From NCBI GenBank assembly GCA_030683995.1, contig JAUXPH010000036.1:1-64000 (forward strand): a stretch of 64,000 bases of DNA, read 5' to 3'. This stretch comes from Lutibacter sp. Its GTDB lineage: Bacteria > Bacteroidota > Bacteroidia > Flavobacteriales > Flavobacteriaceae. Below the pieces are notes generated by a model. That model did not search any database. It had not been told where the DNA came from and saw only the letters and a program-made list of their open reading frames with translations. The position numbers and the translations under genes were made by a program. Of this stretch, positions 47,131-55,185 are shown piece after piece. Numbering within the stretch: position 1 is the stretch's first letter; each line of letters begins with the position of its first letter.

Positions 47131-47868
47131 TTATTCTCCTTTTTCGTCAGCTTCACCATCACCTGGTTTGTCTTTGGTTGTTTTTCTGTCAGACAAGCCT
47201 TCAGCGATAGCATCAACTATAAAACCTAAAACTTTATTGATTGATTTTGAAGCATCATCGTTTGATGGAATCACATAATCCAAACCTCTTGGATCAGAGT
47301 TTGTGTCAACCATTGCGAAAATTGGAATATTTAAGTTTTTTGCCTCAGCAACGGCAATGTGTTCTTTTTTTACGTCAATTACAAAAATGGCGCCTGGCAA
47401 ACGAGTCATATCAGCAACTGAACCTAAGTTTTTTTCTAATTTTTCTCTCTGGCGGTTGATTTGTAATTTTTCTCTTTTTGAAAGTGCATCAAAAGATCCA
47501 TCAACTTTCATTCTGTCAATCACCGACATTTTTTTAACAGCTTTTCTGATGGTCACAAAATTTGTCAACATTCCGCCTGGCCATCTTTCAGTGATGTAAG
47601 GCATATTGATGCTGGCAGATTTTTCTGCAATAATTTCTTTTGCTTGTTTTTTTGTGGCTACAAAAAGAATTTTTCTTCCTGAATTTGCAATTTTTTGAAG
47701 AGCCTCAGCAGCTTCATCAATTTTTGCGGCAGTTTTGTAAAGGTCGATAATGTGAATTCCGTTACGTTCTCCATAAATATAAGGAGCCATGTTTGGATTC
47801 CATTTTCTTGTAAGGTGACCGAAGTGTACACCTGCGTCTAATAAGTCTTTAATTTCAATTTTTGTCAT
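47131..47868 (-). CDS. rpsB: 30S ribosomal protein uS2
   Basis: Small-subunit protein, 245 residues, with the start block IKDLLDAGVHFGHLTRKWNP, the central coiled-coil (about 100-150) and a short acidic tail (GDGEADEKGE). It comes with tsf as in most bacteria. The 175-nt gap before it contains a stable hairpin that may be a cis-acting control element. Confidence 0.97.
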   Translation of the reverse strand: MTKIEIKDLLDAGVHFGHLTRKWNPNMAPYIYGERNGIHIIDLYKTAAKIDEAAEALQKIANSGRKILFVATKKQAKEIIAEKSASINMPYITERWPGGMLTNFVTIRKAVKKMSVIDRMKVDGSFDALSKREKLQINRQREKLEKNLGSVADMTRLPGAIFVIDVKKEHIAVAEAKNLNIPIFAMVDTNSDPRGLDYVIPSNDDASKSINKVLGFIVDAIAEGLSDRKTTKDKPGDGEADEKGE

Positions 47869-47901
47869 TTTGTTATTTAGTTTACGTTCCGTTGAGCTAG
47901 C

Positions 47902-47936
47902 AATAGGTAAGTAGCGGAAACCCGATCTTACCTATT
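47902..47936 (-). promoter_or_regulatory. Structured leader before rpsB
   Basis: AATAGGTAAG (47902-47911) pairs perfectly with CTTACCTATT (47927-47936); inside the loop CGG pairs with CCG. A second imperfect hairpin (TTGTC...GACAA, about 47951-47977) lies next to it. Placement within the 5' region of rpsB, about 35 nt before the start codon, suggests an autoregulatory ribosomal-protein leader. It has no T-run. Confidence 0.55.
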
Positions 47937-48007
47937 TGGATGCTAAACTTTTGTCAATCATTGACTGATCAACGACAACTTTGTGATTAATTTTGATTTC
48001 AATGAAC

Positions 48008-48024
48008 CACCAAAAAAATTGGTG
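48008..48024 (-). other. Short hairpin after rpsI
   Basis: CACCAA (48008-48013) pairs with TTGGTG (48019-48024) around an A-rich loop, 20 bp after rpsI on the minus strand. No T-run follows, so it may attenuate weakly or not at all; rpsI and rpsB may still be linked. Confidence 0.35.
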
Positions 48025-48043
48025 AAGCAATTCAAATAAACGA

Positions 48044-48430
48044 TTAACGTTTTGAGAATTGGAATTTTTTTCTTGCTTTCTTTTGACCGAATTTTTTACG
48101 TTCAACCATTCTTGGGTCTCTGGTAAGTAATCCTTCTGGTTTAAGAATCAATCTGTTTTCAGCATTTAATTCAACCATAGCCCTAGAAAGCGCCAAACGA
48201 ATAGCTTCTGCTTGTCCGGTGATTCCTCCTCCAAAAACATTTACTTTAATGTCAAATGAAGTTACGTGATTTGTTAAAGTAAGCGGCTGTAAAACTTTAT
48301 ATTGTAAAGCGGCTGTTGTAAAGTAGTTTTTAAATTCTCTTTTGTTAATAGTGATGCTTCCGGTACCGTCAGAAACATAAACACGAGCAACTGCTGTTTT
48401 TCTTCTGCCTATTTTGTGTATTATTTCCAT
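48044..48430 (-). CDS. rpsI: 30S ribosomal protein uS9
   Basis: A 128-residue basic protein of the 30S head, with the GRRKTAVARVYVSDGTG start, GGGITGQAEAIRLALSRAM middle and the C-terminal KKARKKFQFSKR tail that reaches the P-site tRNA. It follows rplM by 2 bp, the standard pair. Confidence 0.97.
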   Translation of the reverse strand: MEIIHKIGRRKTAVARVYVSDGTGSITINKREFKNYFTTAALQYKVLQPLTLTNHVTSFDIKVNVFGGGITGQAEAIRLALSRAMVELNAENRLILKPEGLLTRDPRMVERKKFGQKKARKKFQFSKR

Positions 48431-48432
48431 GA

Positions 48433-48888
48433 CTATTTTAGATCGTTAAGGTTAATGATTTTCGGAGTTTGAGCATTTTGTTGGTGCTCAGTACCTGCAT
48501 AAACATATAAATTTCTGAAAAGAGCGCTTCCTAATTTGTTTTTAGGCAGCATTCCTTTTACTGCTTTTTCAATAAGACGGGTAGGGTCTTTCTCGAACAT
48601 TTCAATAGCAGTTAACGATCGTTGTCCTCCAGGATATCCAGTGTGACGAATATAGGTTTTGTCACCCCATTTTTTACCTGTCAGATTAATTTTGTCGGCG
48701 TTGATAACAACTACATTGTCTCCGCAATCTACGTGAGGCGTGTAATTTGTTTTGTATTTACCTCTGATTAGCATTGCTATTCCAGAAGCTATACGACCCA
48801 ACGTTTGGCCGTCTGCATCAACCAATACCCACTCCTTAGTAACGGTATTTTTGTTAGCTGATACTGTTTTGTAACTTAATTTACTCAC
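48433..48888 (-). CDS. rplM: 50S ribosomal protein uL13
   Basis: Large-subunit assembly protein of 151 residues. I place the start at the GTG codon 48886-48888 (reading MSKLSYKTVSANK), because that gives the standard length; an in-frame ATG at 48954 lies upstream of the predicted transcript start and inside the -7 element, so it cannot be used. Core blocks are WVLVDADGQTLGRIAS and YIRHTGYPGGQRS. It is the first gene of the rplM-rpsI transcript. Confidence 0.93.
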   Translation of the reverse strand: MSKLSYKTVSANKNTVTKEWVLVDADGQTLGRIASGIAMLIRGKYKTNYTPHVDCGDNVVVINADKINLTGKKWGDKTYIRHTGYPGGQRSLTAIEMFEKDPTRLIEKAVKGMLPKNKLGSALFRNLYVYAGTEHQQNAQTPKIINLNDLK

Positions 48889-48921
48889 AATTAAATTCTT
48901 TGTTATAGTTAAACATTCATT

Positions 48922-48942
48922 TTTTGTCCCTAAAAAGGGAGT
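48922..48942 (-). promoter_or_regulatory. Small hairpin at the 5' end of the rplM mRNA
   Basis: TCCC and GGGA arms around a T/A loop form just after the predicted transcript start. Its position within a roughly 55-nt leader suggests a ribosomal-protein leader or mRNA-stability role; this is inference from placement. Confidence 0.4.
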
Positions 48943-48943
48943 G

Positions 48944-48973
48944 CAAATGTACAAACTATTTTAGTGATAACAA
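48944..48973 (-). promoter_or_regulatory. Promoter of rplM-rpsI
   Basis: On the minus strand TTG (48971-48973), 19-bp spacer, TACATTTG (48944-48951): full consensus. An A/T-rich stretch directly upstream could act as an UP element. Confidence 0.8.
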
Positions 48974-48992
48974 ATAGGGTTTTTGAAAAAAA

Positions 48993-49020
48993 TTAAAAGT
49001 TAAAAGTTAAAAGTTAAAAG
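48993..49020. repeat. Heptanucleotide tandem repeat (TTAAAAG)x4
   Basis: Four exact copies of TTAAAAG end to end, followed by a purine-rich GGAAGACGGAAG-type stretch up to about 49070. It starts 20 bp upstream of the rplM -33 box. Confidence 0.85.
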
Positions 49021-49146
49021 TTTGGTTTAAAAGTCAGAAGACCTAAGACGGAAGACGGAAGCAGGAAGTATGTAGTTAAAGATCATTTTCTAAGTAAAAA
49101 GGAAATAAATTATTAAACAAATCAACCATTAAACATATAAAAAAAT

Positions 49147-51153
49147 TTAATGAACCTTCCCTGCTAATTTACGTGTTGAAATAAATGTTTCTTTTTTTAG
49201 TTTTAAACCTCCATTTTTAAACAAGTTGAAAGCAGTTTGGTAATAGGAAATGGATTCTTTTAGAAATTGTGGATCTGTTTTTTTTGCCGTTAGCTCATTA
49301 TTTTCTTTATTCCACTGATAAAAAGTGTGTTTTTTATGGTTGTCCAAAATTAAAACGTAGTCTTCTTTTAACAATCCTAATTTTAATTGATTGGCAATTA
49401 AAGCCCTTTCATCTTTCTTTTGCATTTTTGTGATGTCTTTACCAAAAAGATTGGATTCATAGCTCCAATTTAAATAGCCAAATAAGGTAGGGAAAATATC
49501 TATTTGGGAACTTAACTTATCGACTTCTTCCGGATTTTTATTTTTCAGGTTAAAAATAAATGCAGGAATGTGGTAGTTTTTTACATCAATTTCTGTCCTT
49601 CCTGCGCTGTAAGCTGCGTGGTCAGCCATAATTACAAATACGGTATTTTTAAACCAGGGTTTGGTTTTTGCTTCCTCAAAAAATTTACGAAAGGCCCAAT
49701 CGGTATATTTTAATGCGCCATCTCTGTTTTCTCCTGAAGGAATATCCACAATACCGTCAGGATAGGTGTAAGGTTTGTGATTGCTGCTGGTCATCACAAA
49801 GTTAAAAAACGGTTTTTTAAGTTTGTGTTGCGCATCAGCTTCTCTTAAAACTTTATCATATAAATCTCCGTCACAAACACCCCAGGCATTTTCAAAAGTA
49901 ACTTCATCATCGGTAATTTGGGTTCTTTTTACCGGAAATACCTCATTGACTCGAAGTTTGTTTTTCCTGTCCACAATATTAAAACCATTGTTTCCAAAGA
50001 AAATATTCATATTGTCAAAATGGCCATCACCGCCATAAAAAAAGGTTCGGGTGTATCCTTTTTGTTTAAAAACTTCACCAATGGTAAATAGGTTGTCATT
50101 ATTTTCTCGCTTCACAATGCTTTGTCCCGGGGTTGGCGGAATGGACAATACAATGGCTTCAATGCCTCTAATGGTTCTTGTGCCGGTTGCTTGTATATTT
50201 GTAAAAAAAACGGATTCTTTTGCCAATGAATCTATCGCCGGAACCAAGTTTTTTTCGTTCCCAAACCGATGCATAAATTGAGCGCTTAAACTTTCCAGTC
50301 CAATAAAAATAACATTTGGTTTTTGTTCTTCTCCGTTGTTAAAAACTTGTCTTTTGATGCTATTAGGGTTTTTGTTTAAAAGATCATTATCTGAAGCGAG
50401 TAAATTTCTGACAATTTGATAAGAATTATCTGAAGGATTGGTTTCATAAAAATCGTTATAACTCAATTCATTTTCATCAAAAGCGGCAAAAAACGAATAA
50501 ATACCCGATTTGCCAATTTCATTTTCATATTGATTCGCAAAAATTTCGGCATCACTATTTTCAACGTTAAAATGAAAACTGCTTAGAATGAAAATCCAGA
50601 AGAAGGCGGGAATAATTTTCATTAAAAAAGAATCAGAGTTGTTAAAAGCATCTTTAAAGGCATTTTTGTTTTTGGCTATTTTTATAGAAAAAAAAGTGAT
50701 TACAATTAAAATAGCTATAACAATCTCTAAATGAAATGATTGCCTTATGTTTTGAACAACTTCATAGGTGTATAATAAATAATCGACCGCAATAAAATTA
50801 AAACGTTTTCCATATTCTTCCCAAAAAGCAATTTCTGCCAAAAATGAAAACAACATTAAAAAGAGCATTAATGCATAAGAGAATTTTGAGATAAATCTAT
50901 CAGCTTTACATCCATAAAATTGCTTTGGAACCAGCAATAAATAAATGGAAAATAATGCCATCATATAAGAAAGGCTTCCTAAATCAAATAAAAAACCCAT
51001 TCCAAAAATTTTGATGAAGTTGATGAAAGAAAAATCAATTTCATTAAAAGACCAAACATAAAGAATCAATCTGATTATAAAAGCAAAGGCCAAAAATGAT
51101 GCTGAAAAAGTTTTAACTAAAGAAAAGCGTTTAGAAAATAACAGGTTTAACAT
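49147..51153 (-). CDS. LTA synthase family sulfatase-fold membrane transferase
   Basis: A 668-residue inner-membrane protein with five N-terminal TM helices (within 1-195) and a periplasmic alkaline-phosphatase/sulfatase domain (about 275-600). Metal-site residues are visible in GLESLS (Glu287) and MADHAAYS, and the candidate nucleophile is Thr327 in TGTRTIRG. In Gram-negative bacteria members of this family transfer phosphoglycerol or phosphoethanolamine to envelope glycans or lipids; the donor and acceptor here are unknown. It is downstream of polA on the same strand with a 147-bp gap. Confidence 0.88.
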   Translation of the reverse strand: MLNLLFSKRFSLVKTFSASFLAFAFIIRLILYVWSFNEIDFSFINFIKIFGMGFLFDLGSLSYMMALFSIYLLLVPKQFYGCKADRFISKFSYALMLFLMLFSFLAEIAFWEEYGKRFNFIAVDYLLYTYEVVQNIRQSFHLEIVIAILIVITFFSIKIAKNKNAFKDAFNNSDSFLMKIIPAFFWIFILSSFHFNVENSDAEIFANQYENEIGKSGIYSFFAAFDENELSYNDFYETNPSDNSYQIVRNLLASDNDLLNKNPNSIKRQVFNNGEEQKPNVIFIGLESLSAQFMHRFGNEKNLVPAIDSLAKESVFFTNIQATGTRTIRGIEAIVLSIPPTPGQSIVKRENNDNLFTIGEVFKQKGYTRTFFYGGDGHFDNMNIFFGNNGFNIVDRKNKLRVNEVFPVKRTQITDDEVTFENAWGVCDGDLYDKVLREADAQHKLKKPFFNFVMTSSNHKPYTYPDGIVDIPSGENRDGALKYTDWAFRKFFEEAKTKPWFKNTVFVIMADHAAYSAGRTEIDVKNYHIPAFIFNLKNKNPEEVDKLSSQIDIFPTLFGYLNWSYESNLFGKDITKMQKKDERALIANQLKLGLLKEDYVLILDNHKKHTFYQWNKENNELTAKKTDPQFLKESISYYQTAFNLFKNGGLKLKKETFISTRKLAGKVH

Positions 51154-51300
51154 AATAAATTAAACAATGATGAATTTTAAATTACTGATTCTGAATTAAA
51201 TAATTATGCAATATTACAAAAACATCTCAACAAATAAACAATTTGTCAACTTAAGCAGTCAAAGGGCAACTTATCAACAAATCAACATTTCAACGATTTC

Positions 51301-54135
51301 TTAATGTGCTTCCAGCCAATTTTCACCTTCACCCAATTCTACAATTAAAGGAACGGCAAGTGTGTAAGCGTGTTCCATTTCTTGTTTGATCTTAGATTTT
51401 AAAGCTGAAAGTTCTTCTTTATGCACCTCAAAAACCAACTCATCGTGCACTTGCAACAGCATTTTCGATTTATAATTTCCTTCCTTCAACATTTTATGAA
51501 TATTGATCATCGCAATTTTAATAATATCGGCGGCACTTCCTTGTATGGGAGCATTTACGGCATTTCTTTCATCTCCCGACCGAACAATGGCGTTTTGTGA
51601 ATTGATGTTTTTTAAATACCGGCGACGCCCCAAAATGGTTTCAACATAACCTTCTTCACGCGCAAATGCAACCTGATTGGCGATATATTCTTTTAATTTT
51701 GGAAATGTTTTGTAATAATTGTCGATCAATTCTTTTGCTTCGGATCTTGATTTGTTCAATTGTTCGGCCAAGGTAAATGCGCCTTGTCCATATATAATTC
51801 CGAAATTCACCGCTTTTGCTTCCCCGCGTTGGGTTCTGGTCACTTCATTTAATGGAACCCCAAAAATTTTGGCGGCTGTTGCGGCGTGAATGTCTTCCAA
51901 ATTTCTGAAGGATTCAATCATTCCTTCATCTTCGCTTAAAGCGGCAATAATGCGCAATTCAATTTGGGAATAATCGGCAGCCAACAAAGTGTAATTTCCA
52001 TCGCGTGCAACAAATGCTTTTCTCACTTGGCGCCCGCGTTCGGTCCGCATCGGAATATTTTGCAGGTTTGGGTTGATGGAACTCAACCTTCCGGTTGCCG
52101 CAACGGCCTGACTGTAAGTGGTATGAATTCTTTTTGTTTTTTTGTCTAATTGATTTGGCAACGCATCAACATAGGTATTTTTTAGTTTTACCAAACCGCG
52201 CCATTCCAAAATATCTTTTACAATTTGGTGTTTTGTGGCCAGTTTCGATAAAATTTCTTCGCCGGTTGCATATTGTCCGGTTTTGGTTTTTTTAGGTTTG
52301 TCGATTAATTTTAAATGCTCAAACAACACATCTCCCAATTGTTTTGGGGAAGCCAAATTAAATTCAATCGCTGCTTCTTTGTAAATGGCGGTTTCTAAAT
52401 GATGAATGTCTTCCGTTAATTTTTCTGATAATGAATTTAAATATGCATCATCCATTTTGATGCCTTCCAATTCCATATCAGCCAAAACGCGAAGCAACGG
52501 CATTTCAATGTCATCAAATAATTTGGTAAGGTTGGAGCTGTTCAGTTCTTTTTCGAAAAAATCTTTAAGCTGAAAAGTGACGTCGGCATTTTCAACGGCG
52601 TATTCGGTTTGTTTTTTGAGGTCTATTTCACGTATGGAAATTTGGTTTTTTCCTTTTTTACCCACAAAAGCATCCAAATTAATGGGTCTGTAATTCAAGT
52701 AAGTCTCTGTGAGCACTATTAAATCGTGACGCATATCGGGATTTATCAAATAATGCGCCAGCATAATGTCGAACAATTTTCCTTTGATTTCAATTTGGTG
52801 ATTGCTGAGAATTTTGATGCTATTTTTTAGATCGTGGCCAATTTTTTCAATATTTTCATTTTCAAAAAACGGACGCATTTCTTCTAAAATTTGTTGTGTT
52901 TCTTCTTTGTTTTCAGGTAGTGCCACAAAATAGCCTTTTCCTTTTTCATAGGAAAAAGCGACGCCTGCCAAATCGGTTTCAAACAAATCTTCGCCAATGA
53001 TTTCAATATAAAAACTAACCGATTTTTGTGTCAGTAATTTCTCCAAAAGCAATTTTCTGGCGAAAGGCGAATTTACAGATTGGTATAAATGATTGGTGTT
53101 TTCGGTGGTTTTATCGCCTGCGGAAAAAGTGTCGTTTGTGTTAACATTTTCTGAAGAAGAAAATAAATCGAATTGATGTTCTGCCTCAGGTTGATGTTTT
53201 TTAGTTTCTGCAGTTGCTTCTTTTTGGGTATTTTTTTCTGGTTCTGCGGGCAATTTAAAAATAGTATTAAAGCTTTCGGCAATTCTTCTGAATTCCAGTT
53301 CTTTTAAAATCTCATTAACTTTTTCAAAATCGGGATGGTTTAGTTCGTAATCTTTTTCATTAAATGTCACCGGACAATCCAATAAAATAGTTGCCAATTT
53401 TTTGGAAAGCAATCCAAGTTCTTTGTTTTCTTCCACTTTTTCACGCATTTTGCCTTGAAGTTCGTGTGAGTGCGCCAACAAATTTTCCATACTGCCATAT
53501 TCTTTGATGAACTTTTTGGCCGTTTTTTCGCCAACACCCGGCAATCCGGGAATATTGTCGATAGAATCGCCCATCATTCCCAAAAAATCAATGACTTGTT
53601 CCGGACGCTCAACTTCAAATTTTTCCTGCACTTCGGGAATTCCCCAAATTTCAATGCCATTGCCCATCCGGGAAGGTTTGTACATAAAAATATTTTCGGA
53701 AACCAGTTGCGCAAAATCCTTATCTGGCGTTACCATATATGTTTTAAAACCTTCTTTTTCAGCCTGTTTGGCAAGTGTTCCAATTAAATCATCGGCTTCA
53801 AAACCCTCTTTTTCAATAATTGGAATGTGCATCGCTTCCAAAATTTTATGAATATAAGGCACCGCAATTCTTATGGCTTCCGGCGTTTCGAGTCGGTTTT
53901 TTTTATATTCAGGAAAAGCTTCGGAACGAATGTGAGAACCGCCATTGTCAAAAGCAACAGCCAAATGGTCAGGTTTTTCTCGTTTGATCACATCAAGCAA
54001 CGAATTTGTAAATCCCAATATGGCAGAAGTGTCCATTCCTTTCGAATTTATCCTAGGGTTTTTTATGAGCGCATAATAGCCGCGAAAAATTAAAGCGTAG
54101 GCATCTAAAAGGAAAAGGCGTTTTTGTGTTGACAT
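51301..54135 (-). CDS. polA: DNA polymerase I with degenerate proofreading domain
   Basis: Repair and Okazaki-fragment polymerase, 944 residues. Domains: 5'-3' flap exonuclease (1-290, with GFEADDLIGT and GDSIDNIPGLPGVGEKTA), a low-complexity linker (about 295-355), a 3'-5' exonuclease-like domain (about 360-530) and the polymerase (about 535-944) with motif A DYSQIELRI, motif B RGEAKAVNFGIIYGQ and motif C QVHDELVFE. The proofreading residues are all replaced: the DTET position reads YIEI (376-379), the Asp of motif II is Ser439, and the Asp of motif III is Asn516. The polymerase and flap nuclease look intact. Confidence 0.95.
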   Translation of the reverse strand: MSTQKRLFLLDAYALIFRGYYALIKNPRINSKGMDTSAILGFTNSLLDVIKREKPDHLAVAFDNGGSHIRSEAFPEYKKNRLETPEAIRIAVPYIHKILEAMHIPIIEKEGFEADDLIGTLAKQAEKEGFKTYMVTPDKDFAQLVSENIFMYKPSRMGNGIEIWGIPEVQEKFEVERPEQVIDFLGMMGDSIDNIPGLPGVGEKTAKKFIKEYGSMENLLAHSHELQGKMREKVEENKELGLLSKKLATILLDCPVTFNEKDYELNHPDFEKVNEILKELEFRRIAESFNTIFKLPAEPEKNTQKEATAETKKHQPEAEHQFDLFSSSENVNTNDTFSAGDKTTENTNHLYQSVNSPFARKLLLEKLLTQKSVSFYIEIIGEDLFETDLAGVAFSYEKGKGYFVALPENKEETQQILEEMRPFFENENIEKIGHDLKNSIKILSNHQIEIKGKLFDIMLAHYLINPDMRHDLIVLTETYLNYRPINLDAFVGKKGKNQISIREIDLKKQTEYAVENADVTFQLKDFFEKELNSSNLTKLFDDIEMPLLRVLADMELEGIKMDDAYLNSLSEKLTEDIHHLETAIYKEAAIEFNLASPKQLGDVLFEHLKLIDKPKKTKTGQYATGEEILSKLATKHQIVKDILEWRGLVKLKNTYVDALPNQLDKKTKRIHTTYSQAVAATGRLSSINPNLQNIPMRTERGRQVRKAFVARDGNYTLLAADYSQIELRIIAALSEDEGMIESFRNLEDIHAATAAKIFGVPLNEVTRTQRGEAKAVNFGIIYGQGAFTLAEQLNKSRSEAKELIDNYYKTFPKLKEYIANQVAFAREEGYVETILGRRRYLKNINSQNAIVRSGDERNAVNAPIQGSAADIIKIAMINIHKMLKEGNYKSKMLLQVHDELVFEVHKEELSALKSKIKQEMEHAYTLAVPLIVELGEGENWLEAH

Positions 54136-54664
54136 TAATTGTATTATTGAAATTTTTGTTTGAGTAAAAGTAATAAAATCAATTATAACTAATCACTAAT
54201 TGTCCAGTAAAACTTATTAAGGGGATTAACCGTTAAAACCCACTTAATTTTTTAGAAGCCAACTAACCAGTCATAAAACAAAAGTTATTTTACCATATGA
54301 TATGTTGGATTATTTTTGACGCATTTATTTTATTTTTTGATTTTTATGCATTAGATAGCATAAATAAAAGCTCCTAAAATAAAATTGTCAAGTTTTTCAT
54401 TTGTCAATTTCTCTCTGTGGCTCTTTGTGTTTTCTTTGTGAATCTTTGTGTTATGATTATTTCACAGAGTTTCACAAAGTAAAAGTTGAGGTACACGAAA
54501 AATTATTAAATATTTTAGTGGCAAGATTTTAAAATGTTTATTATTTAAACGCAATTGCCTTATGTCGAAAAATAAGCCAGTGTAGTTTGTATAAATAAAA
54601 ATGTTACATTTGTAAGTATAAGGCTTTTATTTTTTTAAACATTTCACAAAAAAAATGTTAGGTT
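54136..54664. other. Gene-free stretch with a dispersed inverted repeat
   Basis: No gene seen. At 54434-54450 and 54463-54479 an imperfect inverted repeat (15 of 17) with CTTTGTGAA and TTCACAAAG arms is related to the element at 190-282. TACATTTG at 54605-54612 is a -7 match for the thioredoxin-like gene; the nearest TTG gives a short 15-bp spacer. Confidence 0.6.
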
Positions 54665-54964
54665 ATGGCAAAATTCGGTGAATTAATTAGTTCAGAGATT
54701 CCTGTGTTAATCGATTTTTACACAGAATGGGAAGAGGATAAATCTGACGATGTACACGATATTTTACGAGATGTGGCGGCTGCCCTTGGCGATAAAGCGA
54801 AGGTGATAAAAATTGATATTGATAAAAACGAAACCCTTGCAAATGCCCTCAGAATTAAAGGGAATCCTACTTTTATTATTTACAAAGGCGGGGAAATGAA
54901 ATGGCGCCAATCTGGTGACCAAGATGCCAATACTTTGATTAGTTTGGTGCAACAATATCTTTAG
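54665..54964 (+). CDS. Thioredoxin-like protein without a CXXC site
   Basis: A 99-residue thioredoxin-fold protein with no signal peptide. The strand-then-Trp pattern LIDFYTEW is kept, but the WCGPC active site reads WEEDK (22-26), and there are no cysteines at all. The cis-proline loop GNPTF (Pro68) and C-terminal helix are normal. It is therefore likely redox-inactive, acting perhaps as a binding or chaperone module. The stop is followed immediately by a GC-rich repeat. Confidence 0.85.
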   Translation: MAKFGELISSEIPVLIDFYTEWEEDKSDDVHDILRDVAAALGDKAKVIKIDIDKNETLANALRIKGNPTFIIYKGGEMKWRQSGDQDANTLISLVQQYL

Positions 54965-54990
54965 CCCCCTAACCCCCGAAGGGGGAATTA
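54964..54990 (+). repeat. Gene-end GC-rich repeat, copy 2
   Basis: CCCCCTAA then CCCCCGAAGGGGG and AATT, beginning at the last base of the thioredoxin-like stop codon. Orientation relative to the gene is the same as in the other two copies. It is followed by an AAAGTTGGAAGA-type stretch, also seen after copy 3. Confidence 0.88.
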
Positions 54991-55059
54991 AAAAAGCTTA
55001 AAGTTTAAAGTTGGAAGACCAAAGACCGAAGTTTTTTTAAACCAAATCAAACTCTCTTT

Positions 55060-55079
55060 CTCCCGATAGCTATCGGGAG
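55060..55079. repeat. 20-bp perfect palindrome
   Basis: CTCCCGATAGCTATCGGGAG, perfectly self-complementary, with an outer CTTTC/GAAAG extension offset by one base on the right side. It lies between the thioredoxin-like gene and the convergent deacetylase gene and is of the dispersed flavobacterial palindrome type. Confidence 0.8.
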
Positions 55080-55185
55080 GGAAAGTTTACCTGTCGCGGT
55101 AGGGACTGGGGATAGTATTAAAAGTTCAGGCAGTCTTTTTTCTCTTCTCTCTTTTCTTTTTTTTCTTTTTTCTCGTCAATACTAA

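Noticed and set aside
48889-48954. ATG start for rplM at 48954
   Set aside because: The extra 22 codons span the -7 box and the predicted transcript start, and the family length is met by the GTG at 48888.
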